A model generated the notes under the pieces. It ran no database searches. It was not told the DNA's origin and saw only the letters and a list, made by a program, of their open reading frames with translations. DNA of 26,362 nucleotides. It comes from a virus. Of this stretch, positions 16,579-23,942 are shown piece after piece. Each line of letters starts with the position of its first letter. Position 1 is the first letter of the stretch. The DNA lies in IMG/VR virus record IMGVR_UViG_3300031576_000257, positions 1 through 26,362 of that record; one strand, 5' to 3'. The translations under genes were made by a program, and so were the position numbers.

Positions 16579-16803
16579 CTAGCCCTCCCATGTTTCGACC
16601 GGGTGCTCCGTGCTCAGAGCCCCGCAGGTTGCGTGGACGCCCGGGTGGCCGGGCTCTCGGGTGCAGCGGCGCCCGCTCCGCGCGGACGCGAAGCAGCGCG
16701 GGCCGAATCGACCCGCCGGCAGCCAGCACCCGAGGCAGGAGAATTCCGGCCCGTCCGGGAAGACGTGGTCGGGGAACACCGCGGCGAGAGGCCGCGAGCC
16801 CAT
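16579..16803 (-). CDS. small Cys/His-rich, zinc-ribbon-like protein (74 aa)
   Basis: I took the ATG at 16803, one base after the previous TGA. The sequence has C-x2-C (SCLGC), then RCFASARSGRRC and EPGHPGVHATC, giving six cysteines and several histidines, which suits one or two zinc sites. The end C-x5-GHPG-H-x2-C resembles small phage proteins with a 'C....GH.GPH' motif. Function unknown. Confidence 0.6.
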   Translation of the reverse strand: MGSRPLAAVFPDHVFPDGPEFSCLGCWLPAGRFGPRCFASARSGRRCTREPGHPGVHATCGALSTEHPVETWEG

Positions 16804-16804
16804 C

Positions 16805-17188
16805 TCAGACGACCTGGTCCGTCCGGAGCGTCGCGACGCCGTAGAGGACCGTGGTGACCTTGCCGCCGAAGACCAGCTCCACTTCGTGATAGTAGTCTCC
16901 GCCGCGGAGGTCGGCCGTGTCGTTCCCATCGATGGAGATGACGAGCTGCCCGCTGACGCCGCCCGAGACCAGCTCGATGCCGGAGCCGAGCGAGTAGGCG
17001 ACCAGGGGCTGGCCCGGATTGCGCGGGGCCGGGAAGGTCCCGGCCGCGAGACGCCCGAGCTGCCAGCGCACGGAGGTTGCGCCGGAGATGGGCTGGACCG
17101 CCTCGTCCTCATCCACCACGGTCACGACCAGGTCGAGGTCGTCGCCGGAGAACTTCTCGAAGTCGCCGCGCTTCGCGCCCAGGGCCAT
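16805..17188 (-). CDS. beta-sandwich phage protein, BppU-like N-domain type (127 aa)
   Basis: The ATG follows GGAG. The product has a pattern common in phage baseplate or fibre upper domains: FSGDDLDLVVTVVDEDEAVQ, SGATSVRWQLGRLAAG, SGIELVSGGVSGQLVISID, TADLRGGDYYHEVELVFGG and VLYGVATLRTD. These fit an Ig-like sandwich in which 'DLtG.t..W.l' and 'l.pG.Y.he.....g....v..G.l.v' recur. A role in fibre or baseplate attachment is inferred, supported by adjoining adhesion genes. Confidence 0.65.
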   Translation of the reverse strand: MALGAKRGDFEKFSGDDLDLVVTVVDEDEAVQPISGATSVRWQLGRLAAGTFPAPRNPGQPLVAYSLGSGIELVSGGVSGQLVISIDGNDTADLRGGDYYHEVELVFGGKVTTVLYGVATLRTDQVV

Positions 17189-17189
17189 G

Positions 17190-17411
17190 TCAGCACTCCC
17201 GCCGAACAGCGGCTTCGAAGGTCTTGACGACGTCGCGCCGAGCGGTCAAGGCCGCCTCGACATCGCGCCGGGCGGTCAGGAGGTCTCGGACGACCCGGCG
17301 CGCCTGAAGGCAGAGGACTCGGACCAGCTCCTCGGCCGCCGAGGTGGTGCCCGGCGACCAGAGGACTACGAGGTCCGACCCGGCGCCGACGACTCGGCCC
17401 AGGCCCACCAT
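17190..17411 (-). CDS. small helical protein of unknown function (73 aa)
   Basis: It overlaps the preceding stop by TGATG and ends two bases before the next gene region. The second half has two copies of LTARRDV spaced seven residues apart in a basic helix (RRVVRDLLTARRDVEAALTA), and the matching DNA is also locally repeated. No family recognised. Tight packing within the operon and coding-strand consistency argue for a real gene. Confidence 0.5.
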   Translation of the reverse strand: MVGLGRVVGAGSDLVVLWSPGTTSAAEELVRVLCLQARRVVRDLLTARRDVEAALTARRDVVKTFEAAVRREC

Positions 17412-19114
17412 CAGACCGGGTCCCGCTCAGCGATGAGGGTGCCGCTCGGGCGATTCGTCCCCGAGATGTCGTCCCCGTTGAGGTCGAACAGGTCGGCGCG
17501 CTGGATCTCCGTCACGCCGTCGTCTCCGAAGACGACCTCCTGCCAGGGGGTCGTGCCGTCGTCGATCTGCCGGCGATTCGTGATGTGCCGCCGCGCGTCG
17601 AGGACCGTCAGGCCCGTCGAGCCGGAGGCAACGTGGTCCGCGTTCGCTTCGTCCCAGACCGCGTCCGCGATGGCCGCGGCCGTGGGGCCCGTCGAGCCCG
17701 AGACCGCGCCAGAGGCCGCCAGGAAGAGGGACTCCCCGGTCGAGCCCACGGACAGGTGGTCCGCCTGGTCCTCGTCCCAGATCGAGTCCACCGCCTGGTC
17801 CAGGAGGTCCATCTCCTCGCCGTGGGTGGACGTGTCTTCGAGCCGAGCGCCCGTGGAGCCGCCGGAGAGGTGGCCCGCCAGGGGCTCGTCCCAGACCGCG
17901 TCCGCGATGGCCGCGGCCGTCGGGGCGAGGCCGGAGGCGCCCGAGAGCGCCGCGCCGGTCGAGCCTGCCGTGAGATGACCCGCGAGGGCCTCGTCCCAGA
18001 CCTGGTCCGCGACGCCGCTGATGGCCGCGCCGGTCAGGGCCATCGCATCGCCCGCGACCGCGCGCGAGGAGACCAGGACGTCGAGGCGCGTGCCGCGCAC
18101 CAGCGTGTCCGTGAGGGCGTTCCAGCCGGTGGCCTGGTCGTCCAGCTCCCCGACGCCCGAGAAAATGTAGACGCCGCCGGTGGTCGAGGCGCCCAGAGTG
18201 ATTCGGGCGCCGTTGCCGCCGATGCCGACCTGGTGGTCGGCGCTGGTGCCGCCCTGGACCACCCACGTCCCGATGACGGCGCCGATTGCCACGCGCGTCG
18301 TAATGGGCGCGCCTGCCATCTCGATGACGGCGCCGAACGCCTCGTCCGTCGAGACGTCGAGGCCGATCAGGGACGTGGCCGGGCGGATCGTGCCGCGGAC
18401 CAGGGCCGTCAGGAAGAGGCCGCGGAGGCCGGAGATGGTCTGGCCCGTCACGCCGATGGTCAGCTCGGAGCCAACCACGCCACTCGGAGTGGTGGAGAAG
18501 TCGCCCGCGATCGTCAGGCGCTCGAAGCCGGCGCCGTTCAGGACGCAGCCCGAGGCGGCCGTGACGCGGTCGTTCAGGGGATCCTGGCCCTCGAAGGCGA
18601 ACCGGGTGAGGTCGCCCGAGAGCGTCAGGGCCCCGCGCACGCGGAGCACGCGCGGGAGGTTGAAGGTCGAGCGGATGGAGAGCGCGTCCGCCAGGTTGGA
18701 GACCGGGGACTCCGGCGTCCCGAGCGGGAAGGTCGTCCCGACCGCGCCCGAGATGGTGTCGATGGAGACGCCGCCGCGGTAGCGCTGGATGGCGCTCTCG
18801 TCCGAGTGGCCGCCGAGGACCAGCTTCCCCTTGTGGACGCGCGACGTCTGGGTGTCGCGCATCACGTAGAGATACTCCACCTCGGAGGTGGGCTGGGTCG
18901 TGAGGCTCGACGTCGGCCAGACGTAGGAGGCGAACCCGCCCGTGCGCGAGCCGCTGATTTCGGTGCAGCCCGACGCCGAGAGCGAGACCCCGGCCTGGGT
19001 GGCCAGGTCATACAGCTCGATGTTCACGCCGGAGAGCGCGGAGAGCGGGCGGCCCTCGGCGAAGTCGCCGAGCAGGCGGGCCGTCTCGCCGAACTGCGCG
19101 GTGGAGTACCTCAT
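17411..19114 (-). CDS. fibre/adhesin-like protein with four VWDE...GSTG repeats (567 aa)
   Basis: The start overlaps the upstream stop by ATGA. The first 350 residues are beta-rich with a pattern of short strands (TLSGDLTRFAFEG, LTIAGDFSTTPSG, GQTISGLRGLFLTALVRG) that suggests a parallel beta-helix shaft. Residues about 360-501 contain four repeats of the form VWDExxAxHLxxGSTG (for example ADAVWDEPLAGHLSGGSTG). The last 66 residues include ITNRRQIDDGTTPWQEVVFG, a C-terminal module also seen with VWDE repeats in other phages. I count 18 Ser-Gly dipeptides. A surface adhesion role is inferred. Confidence 0.7.
   Translation of the reverse strand: MRYSTAQFGETARLLGDFAEGRPLSALSGVNIELYDLATQAGVSLSASGCTEISGSRTGGFASYVWPTSSLTTQPTSEVEYLYVMRDTQTSRVHKGKLVLGGHSDESAIQRYRGGVSIDTISGAVGTTFPLGTPESPVSNLADALSIRSTFNLPRVLRVRGALTLSGDLTRFAFEGQDPLNDRVTAASGCVLNGAGFERLTIAGDFSTTPSGVVGSELTIGVTGQTISGLRGLFLTALVRGTIRPATSLIGLDVSTDEAFGAVIEMAGAPITTRVAIGAVIGTWVVQGGTSADHQVGIGGNGARITLGASTTGGVYIFSGVGELDDQATGWNALTDTLVRGTRLDVLVSSRAVAGDAMALTGAAISGVADQVWDEALAGHLTAGSTGAALSGASGLAPTAAAIADAVWDEPLAGHLSGGSTGARLEDTSTHGEEMDLLDQAVDSIWDEDQADHLSVGSTGESLFLAASGAVSGSTGPTAAAIADAVWDEANADHVASGSTGLTVLDARRHITNRRQIDDGTTPWQEVVFGDDGVTEIQRADLFDLNGDDISGTNRPSGTLIAERDPV
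17610..18035 (-). repeat. four degenerate VWDE...GSTG protein repeats
   Basis: Within the 567-residue fibre-like protein, DNA near 17610-18035 encodes four units: ADQVWDEALAGHLTAGSTG, ADAVWDEPLAGHLSGGSTG, VDSIWDEDQADHLSVGSTG and ADAVWDEANADHVASGSTG. The tryptophan, DE pair, histidine and GSTG are kept in all four. Spacers differ in length. Boundaries are approximate. Confidence 0.85.
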
Positions 19115-20859
19115 TCGTCGTACTCCCCCTCGTAGTCGGGCGCGATGCGGGCCACCGTGATGTCAGCCACGGCGCGAGCCGCGAGCTGGAAGGCCTGGTT
19201 GATGAGCCGGAAGCCGCCACCCTGGAGGACGAGGCGGTGAAAAAACAGGTTCGACACCTCGCCCGCGTCCAGCTCCTGGCGCCGGAGGAGGTGGCCGGCG
19301 CCACCATTCAGGCGGCCGTCCGAGCCCGTGAACCCCGACGCTACGAGCGTCTGGGCCAGAGAGAATTCGTCCACCTCGTACAGCTCAGCGTAGAGCCCGG
19401 AGATAGGCTGGCCGGCTGCGCTCGGCGAGTCGAGTGAGACGAACCGGGGATTGAAGGTGTAGAGCTTCTCCATCGTCCCGGAGAAGAGGTTGAAGAAGTA
19501 GATCGAGAGGTCGAAGTCGATCCTCGGGTCCACCACGTAGGCAATTCCGGTCGCGAAGGTGGTTCCCGTCATGGGCTGAAGCACGCCCGAGGCGAGAATG
19601 AGCCCGGTCATCGTGGCGCCGGCCGTGCTGATGCCGCCCGTCGTGGTGTTCGACCCAACCAGGACGTTCGCAAGGTCGGCCGCGCCCTGGGGATTCAGGC
19701 CCACCGTCCCGTAGACGATCATGGACTCCAAGAGGGAGCCCGTCTGCGTGGTCAGGGAGGGCCGGAACACGGACCCGACGCCGGACGTCGTGCTGCCCAT
19801 GTTGAACAGGACGTCCGAGACGGAGTCGAAGTAGGACCCGAAGAGGCTGAACAGGGCGGGAGCGCCGATCTGGTTGGCCGGGATCTGAATCCCGACCCAG
19901 ACGCTCCCCGACACGACGGAATACCGATCTCCGAACGGATTGGTTCCGAGGTTCACTCGGACCGGGCTAGCAGGGTTGCCGGCCGAGTTGAAATTCAGCG
20001 CCGTCCTCGTCATGTTCCCGCCCGTCGAAGGCGAGAGAGTATCCCGAATCAGGCAGACGATTTCATCCTGCGATTCGAACGAGAGGCCCGAGAGGCCCGA
20101 GCACAGGAACTGGATGTTCGAAGTGCCTTCGAGCGCGACGAGACGCCGAGGGGCCGCAGTGTTCGCGCCGACGCTCCGCTGCTTGATGTAGTCGCGCAGC
20201 TCGCCGGAACCCTGGAAAAGGGACGCGCCCGAGGCCGGGAGTAGGCCCGACACGTTGAGCGCCGACCAGCGGAACGCCTCGTTCCCGCTCAGCGTCACGG
20301 AGAAGAGGTGGAGGCCGCGGCGGACCTCGATGTTCCCGGTGCCCGGAAACTGCGAGGCGAGACCGGCGCCGCGGTCGGGCGGCCGGAGCACCAGCAGGTC
20401 CTCGGCCAGGACGTCCTGGACGTACCAGCCGCCGTTGTTTCCGGAGATGGTCGCGCCCGAGAGCGCGACGCGGTCGTTCCGGTTGATCTCGTTCGTCAGG
20501 AAGTTGGCGCCCGAGACCTGGACCACCGCCAGGTTCGTCGCGCCCGAGAGCGCCACCACGGACGTCACCGCGGTCGCGCCGATGGTCCGCGCGTCTTGCC
20601 TGTTGAGTCGCGCGGCCGAGCCGCCGACGCCCTGGGTGTTCGGGAAGGGGCGGAGCCACTGGTCCGTCGTCCCCGAGAGCGCGTAGATGGTGAAGAAGCC
20701 GTTGTTCCCGGAGATGCCCGAGAAGATTTCGACGATGTCGCCGATGCGCGGAGTCACGAGGCCGGTCGTCACGACCATGAAGCCCGACGCGCCGATGCTC
20801 TGGATGGCGCGCGTCGTGGTCCGAGCGCCCTCGGCCTGTCGGAATGAGACGCTGGCCAC
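19111..20859 (-). CDS. large beta-rich structural protein, probable fibre or surface protein (582 aa)
   Basis: The GTG start at 20859 lies three bases past the preceding TAA, with only a weak ribosome site. Two related modules fill the first 180 residues: IVEIFSGISGNNGFFTIYAL, and RVALSGATISGNNGGWYVQD, each with an SGNNG turn followed by aromatic strands. Later segments are beta-rich and end with LRRQELDAGEVSNLFFHRLV and a helix-rich tail. I count 20 Ser-Gly dipeptides. No enzyme motif is seen. Position beside the VWDE protein suggests they build one adhesion structure; this is inferred. Confidence 0.65.
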   Translation of the reverse strand: MASVSFRQAEGARTTTRAIQSIGASGFMVVTTGLVTPRIGDIVEIFSGISGNNGFFTIYALSGTTDQWLRPFPNTQGVGGSAARLNRQDARTIGATAVTSVVALSGATNLAVVQVSGANFLTNEINRNDRVALSGATISGNNGGWYVQDVLAEDLLVLRPPDRGAGLASQFPGTGNIEVRRGLHLFSVTLSGNEAFRWSALNVSGLLPASGASLFQGSGELRDYIKQRSVGANTAAPRRLVALEGTSNIQFLCSGLSGLSFESQDEIVCLIRDTLSPSTGGNMTRTALNFNSAGNPASPVRVNLGTNPFGDRYSVVSGSVWVGIQIPANQIGAPALFSLFGSYFDSVSDVLFNMGSTTSGVGSVFRPSLTTQTGSLLESMIVYGTVGLNPQGAADLANVLVGSNTTTGGISTAGATMTGLILASGVLQPMTGTTFATGIAYVVDPRIDFDLSIYFFNLFSGTMEKLYTFNPRFVSLDSPSAAGQPISGLYAELYEVDEFSLAQTLVASGFTGSDGRLNGGAGHLLRRQELDAGEVSNLFFHRLVLQGGGFRLINQAFQLAARAVADITVARIAPDYEGEYDE

Positions 20860-20862
20860 GAG

Positions 20863-21384
20863 TTAGCCCCGCTGCTCGATGAGGTCCTGGATGCTCCGCT
20901 GCAGGGCTCCGCTCGTCGCGAAGACTCGCGCCTCTCCCAGGTCGAGGACGCGGAACAGCGTCTGGGTCACCGCGTTCGTGAAGCCCGCGCCGGAGACCGC
21001 GCTCCGCGCGCTCGCGACGAACCCGAGCTGCTGCGGGATGAAGCCCGAGAGCGTCTCCTGCAGGTTCAGGATCTTGGCGTCGAGGTCGGCCGTCACCAGG
21101 TATCGCTCGCGCGCGTAGTCGCATGCGGCCTCGGCCATGATGAGCCCGCGCCCGTTCCCGGAGAGCGCCGCGAACCGGGTCATGAACGCGTTGTAGGTCG
21201 CGGCGTCCGTCGCGCCGATGTCCATTGCCGCCTGCTGGATCGCGTTGAGGGCGCCGCCCGCCTGGCCGCTGGTCGCGCCGCCGGAGACGAGAGCCGAGAT
21301 GACCTGCGGGCGCGTGCCGCCGCCCGGGTTCGCGACGAGGAAGGCGAGGAAGGTCTGCTGGATGTCGTCGAGCTGGATGGCCAT
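20863..21384 (-). CDS. helical phage protein of unknown function (173 aa)
   Basis: I chose the ATG at 21384 (MAIQLDDIQQTF) because GGAGGT lies four bases before it; the longer reading frame upstream crosses the previous gene. The N-terminal part is Ala/Gly-rich (GALNAIQQAAMDIGATDAAT), followed by helices including EAACDYARERYLVTADLDAK. The end (VLDLGEARVFATSGALQRSI) is helical. No family recognised. Being first in the fibre cluster, it could be a structural or assembly protein. Confidence 0.6.
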   Translation of the reverse strand: MAIQLDDIQQTFLAFLVANPGGGTRPQVISALVSGGATSGQAGGALNAIQQAAMDIGATDAATYNAFMTRFAALSGNGRGLIMAEAACDYARERYLVTADLDAKILNLQETLSGFIPQQLGFVASARSAVSGAGFTNAVTQTLFRVLDLGEARVFATSGALQRSIQDLIEQRG

Positions 21385-21386
21385 CC

Positions 21387-21524
21387 CTACCTCCAGCCCT
21401 CGTAGGCGCCGGTGAGTCCGTTTTGCCGAGAGCCCCCGGGCTGACAGGCCCGGAACCGCCCGTTCGGGCACCGCGCCGTCTCGTCCGTCTCGCAGACGCA
21501 GGGCTCGACCGCGGCGGGGGTCAC
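21387..21524 (-). CDS. very small Cys-rich protein (45 aa)
   Basis: A GTG at 21524 overlaps the upstream stop as GTGA and the frame ends four bases before the next ATG. The product (VTPAAVEPCVCETDETARCP... to GAYEGWR) has four cysteines as CVC, C and C within 22 residues, a possible metal or disulphide knuckle. It is short, but the exact 4-base overlap on one side and tight spacing on the other support it. Confidence 0.5.
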   Translation of the reverse strand: MTPAAVEPCVCETDETARCPNGRFRACQPGGSRQNGLTGAYEGWR

Positions 21525-21742
21525 ACGGCCCCGCGGATGCGCTTGGCCGCGAAGTAGAGCCCGAGCCCTACCGCGAGGGCCGCCGCGCTCGCGAGAGCGA
21601 ACGGGAGGGCCGCGAGGAGCCGCGCCAGCGTCAGGACCTGGCGGGCTCGGGTGGGGGGCCGCGGGGGTGCCGCCTTTCGCGGCACCAGGACGACCACGTC
21701 CGGGGGCTTCCAGAGGCCCGGGTCGGCGCCCTGGAGGCACAC
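21521..21742 (-). CDS. small single-pass membrane protein (73 aa)
   Basis: Start chosen at GTG 21742, two bases past the previous TGA; no ATG exists in frame and no ribosome site is evident, so coupling is likely and the start is uncertain. The C-terminal half (LTLARLLAALPFALASAAAL, then AVGLGLYFAAKRIRG) is a strong membrane segment with basic residues after it. The N-terminal part has a Pro/Arg-rich linker. Role unknown. Confidence 0.5.
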   Translation of the reverse strand: MCLQGADPGLWKPPDVVVLVPRKAAPPRPPTRARQVLTLARLLAALPFALASAAALAVGLGLYFAAKRIRGAV

Positions 21743-21744
21743 GG

Positions 21745-21999
21745 TCAGGCGGCCGGTAGCCGCGCCCCGAGCGGGAGCGGCGAGACGTCGAACACGCCCG
21801 TCGGGACGAGGAGGACCGTCCGGTCGGCGCACTCGAAGGCTTCGAAGACCTCGCCCGTCTCGGGCTCCATCCCCGAGCCGGTCCAGGAGCAGCCGAAGAA
21901 GATGGCCCCGCGGAGTGGGAAGACCACCCCGAGGGTCGCGAGGACCACGCCGAGGATGGCGCCGAGCGCGAGGAGCAGGAGCCGTCGAATCACGGGCAC
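21745..21999 (-). CDS. small membrane protein (84 aa)
   Basis: The ATG at 21999 overlaps the upstream gene's end by ten bases. The N-terminus is basic then apolar (MPVIRRLLLLALGAILGVVL and onward to about residue 30), giving a signal-anchor or signal peptide. The rest has two cysteines (FGCSWTGSG, FECADRT) and would face the outside of the inner membrane. It could belong to a spanin, superinfection or lysis module, but no motif settles this. Confidence 0.6.
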   Translation of the reverse strand: MPVIRRLLLLALGAILGVVLATLGVVFPLRGAIFFGCSWTGSGMEPETGEVFEAFECADRTVLLVPTGVFDVSPLPLGARLPAA

Positions 22000-22289
22000 T
22001 CCGTCTGGCCCGTTTTGCCGCCCATGACGTTCGTGACCGTCACGAGGCAGCGCTGGGCCTCGACGCCAAGCTCGGCGCCGGAGTAGACGTAGATGCGGAC
22101 GCCCTCCTCGGGCTCCGCGACAGGGATGCGCGTGGGGGCCGGCGTCGCGCTCGCGCGGTAGGCGCAGCTCTCGGCGACATTGCCGACCACGACGCAGAGC
22201 GCCGCGATGGCCGCGACGAAGGCGACCATCTCGAAGATGGACTTCAGGGCGACGAGCGCGACCATTCGGGAGACGCGGAAGCGGGCCAT
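21990..22289 (-). CDS. small membrane protein (99 aa)
   Basis: The ATG at 22289 follows GAGGAGG. Residues about 9-36 (MVALVALKSIFEMVAFVAAI and on) form one long membrane helix. The remainder is soluble, Pro/Ala-rich then with two cysteines, and ends GGKTGQTECP. Paired with the next gene, it makes two adjoining small membrane proteins whose soluble parts may act in the periplasm. Function unknown. Confidence 0.65.
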   Translation of the reverse strand: MARFRVSRMVALVALKSIFEMVAFVAAIAALCVVVGNVAESCAYRASATPAPTRIPVAEPEEGVRIYVYSGAELGVEAQRCLVTVTNVMGGKTGQTECP

Positions 22290-22327
22290 AGGGACCTCCT
22301 CGGGGAGAGGAGTGGCGCCCGCTCCGA

Positions 22328-22786
22328 CTAGGTGACGTCTGCCTCGAAAACGAGCACCCCGCGGCGCCGCAGCTCGGGCTCGACCTCGGCCCAGATCGTC
22401 TCGTGGCCCTTGGACTGATTCTCCTGCTCCGGCGTCAGCTCGGCCAGGGGGGTCGAGAGCCGGACCACGATGACGCCCGGACGCTCGCCCGAGCGGAGAA
22501 GCTTGCGGAGCGCGCGGACGGCCGCGACGCCCTCGACGACCTGCGGGCCGGGCTCGCGGATCCAGTCGGCCGCGGCGTCCGAGACCTCGGACCACTCGCG
22601 CCCCTCGACCAGGGAGTCGGTCGCGCGGTGGGGCGCGCCGAGGCGCTCCGCCAGCATCGCGCCGAGGGTGGACTTCCCGCGCCGCGGGCCGCCCACGATG
22701 ACGATGCGGCGACACTCGCCCAGGAACGAGCAGAGCTGGAGGCCCTTGAAGACTCGGGGCTTCGGCTTCGGCATGGCGTAGAGCAT
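22328..22786 (-). CDS. P-loop NTPase / small kinase-like protein (152 aa)
   Basis: A Walker A motif, GGPRRGKST, lies at residues 32-40 after a short beta strand RRIVIV. The region VVEGVAAVRALRKLL and then GVIVVRLSTPLAELTPEQEN could be the core strands of a small adenylate-kinase-like fold. I chose the ATG at 22786 because GGAGG lies ten bases upstream; ATG 22774 would shorten it by four residues. The substrate is unknown; a nucleotide or small-molecule phosphotransfer role is plausible. Confidence 0.7.
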   Translation of the reverse strand: MLYAMPKPKPRVFKGLQLCSFLGECRRIVIVGGPRRGKSTLGAMLAERLGAPHRATDSLVEGREWSEVSDAAADWIREPGPQVVEGVAAVRALRKLLRSGERPGVIVVRLSTPLAELTPEQENQSKGHETIWAEVEPELRRRGVLVFEADVT

Positions 22787-22891
22787 CGGCTGGCCGCCTC
22801 CGCGGCTTGAGGGGAACCGCCTCCCCCGGGTCGCCGTGACTTCGCGTCGCGCGCGATGAGCCGCGGGGGAGGGCGGGTTCGATGGTGGAGC
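22787..22891 (-). other. intergenic gap with a GC-rich imperfect inverted repeat
   Basis: A CCGCC-TCCCCCG arm near 22831 pairs with a CGGGGGA-GGGCGG arm near 22863, with one bulged base and a loop of about 35 bases, between the cupin stop and the NTPase start. A transcript hairpin is likely. No gene is seen. Confidence 0.4.
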
Positions 22892-23560
22892 CTACTCCCC
22901 GGTGGTCCGGGTTCCGGCCCCGAGAAGTCGCTGGGCGCGCTGGCCGACCGTCTGGCTCGGGGAGCCCGGGATGCCCGCGGCGTCGAGCGCCGCGAGGGCG
23001 CCAGTCATCGCCAGGGCGATCTCGCCGCGCTCCGCCGGGCGGGGCTCGGCCGAGACCCACTCGGAGCCGGGCTGGTAGCAGACGGTGGCGTGGTCCGGGT
23101 CGGGCCGGGGCTGCCGGCCGATGATGGAGACCGTGCCCGGGGCCGCGATCGTCCGGTGCAGCTCGCGCCAAGTCTGGCGGTAGCTCTGCCCGGGCTCGAT
23201 GACCTCGGCGCCGATGTCTACGAGGCGGACGCGCTCGGGCTCGCCGGCCGGCCCGCCGCCGGGCCCGCACTTGATGCGCAGCCGGTGGTAGACGTCGCCG
23301 TCCGCGGCCTCGACGTAGCGGTGGTTCTCGATGCGCCCCGCGACGACGTAGGAGACGAAGCTCCAGGGGTGGTCGTGGATGTCGGAGACGCCCGGGACCC
23401 GGTGGACCGGGCTCCAGACGTGGAGCCGGATGTCCGGGGTGATGTAGAGCCGGAACATCCCGAAGCCCTGGAGGCTCCAGTCGAAGGCGCCGGGCGTGAC
23501 GCGCGAGGCGCGGATGATCTCTCGGACGAGCGAGCGCGAGACGTCGAAGGGCTTGGGCAT
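22892..23560 (-). CDS. cupin-fold protein (222 aa)
   Basis: I took the ATG at 23560 (MPKPFDVSRS) as the start; the upstream in-frame extension is Arg/Pro-rich antisense sequence across the next gene. A cupin motif 1 reads DIHDHPWSFVSYVVAGRIEN at about residues 60-79 with metal-ligand candidates H62 and H64. A second motif, RELHRTIAAPGTVSII, gives H135. Helices follow to the end. Such folds bind iron or another metal in dioxygenases and other enzymes, so an enzymatic role on a small molecule or nucleotide is possible. Substrate unknown. Confidence 0.7.
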   Translation of the reverse strand: MPKPFDVSRSLVREIIRASRVTPGAFDWSLQGFGMFRLYITPDIRLHVWSPVHRVPGVSDIHDHPWSFVSYVVAGRIENHRYVEAADGDVYHRLRIKCGPGGGPAGEPERVRLVDIGAEVIEPGQSYRQTWRELHRTIAAPGTVSIIGRQPRPDPDHATVCYQPGSEWVSAEPRPAERGEIALAMTGALAALDAAGIPGSPSQTVGQRAQRLLGAGTRTTGE

Positions 23561-23598
23561 GCCCGGTGAGTGCCGAGCTACGAGAGACAGGTGACGCC

Positions 23599-23847
23599 CT
23601 ATCTCGCGGCGTCGGCCGCGAGCCAGGCTGCGTTCCAGGCGAGGGTCCGCCGGGCCCGCTTCGTCCCGACCAGCTCCAGGCTCGGGGGCGCGAGCAGCGC
23701 CCAGTTGGCGGTCAGGTTGTGGAGGGTCTCGACGAAGACGCGGCGCGAGCGCGCGGACCAGCGGCGCCACGCGCGGAGCGGGAGCCCGGCCGGTCGGCGC
23801 GGGGCGGTCTGCTTCTTCACGAGCACCTCGAATCCGGGTTGTATCAC
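23599..23847 (-). CDS. small basic protein of unknown function (82 aa)
   Basis: Starts at GTG 23847 (read IQPGFEVLVKKQ) or at a second GTG a few codons on; no strong ribosome site marks either. The product is Arg/Lys-rich up to residue 35 (APRRPAGLPLRAWRRWSARS), then helical (VFVETLHNLTANWALLAPPS). It lies between the tRNA and the cupin gene in the same direction. I see no family resemblance, so it stays hypothetical. Confidence 0.45.
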   Translation of the reverse strand: MIQPGFEVLVKKQTAPRRPAGLPLRAWRRWSARSRRVFVETLHNLTANWALLAPPSLELVGTKRARRTLAWNAAWLAADAAR

Positions 23848-23866
23848 CCGGAAAGTAGGTTGACGG

Positions 23867-23941
23867 TGGAGCCCGAGGAGGGATTCGAACCCCCACCCTG
23901 CTGAGTACGAAACAGCCGCTCTGCTTTGGAGCTACTCGGGC
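23867..23941 (-). tRNA. tRNA-Thr(CGU) with an atypical D-loop
   Basis: 75 bases on the minus strand, with CCA encoded. The acceptor pairs perfectly (GCCCGAG with CTCGGGC), the D-stem is GCTC/GAGC, the anticodon loop is TTCGTAC giving anticodon CGU for ACG, and the T-arm GGGGG-TTCGAAT-CCCTC is normal. The anticodon loop differs from E. coli tRNA-Thr(CGU) only at its last base, and G1-C72 and C2-G71 fit Thr identity. The D-loop CAAAGCA lacks the usual GG, and the last anticodon-stem pair is T-T. It begins one base before the upstream gene's stop codon. Confidence 0.85.
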
Positions 23942-23942
23942 G

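Noticed and set aside
17190-17411. A tandem-repeat array in the LTARRDV region
   Set aside because: Only two short imperfect copies in a helix; recorded as part of the gene instead.
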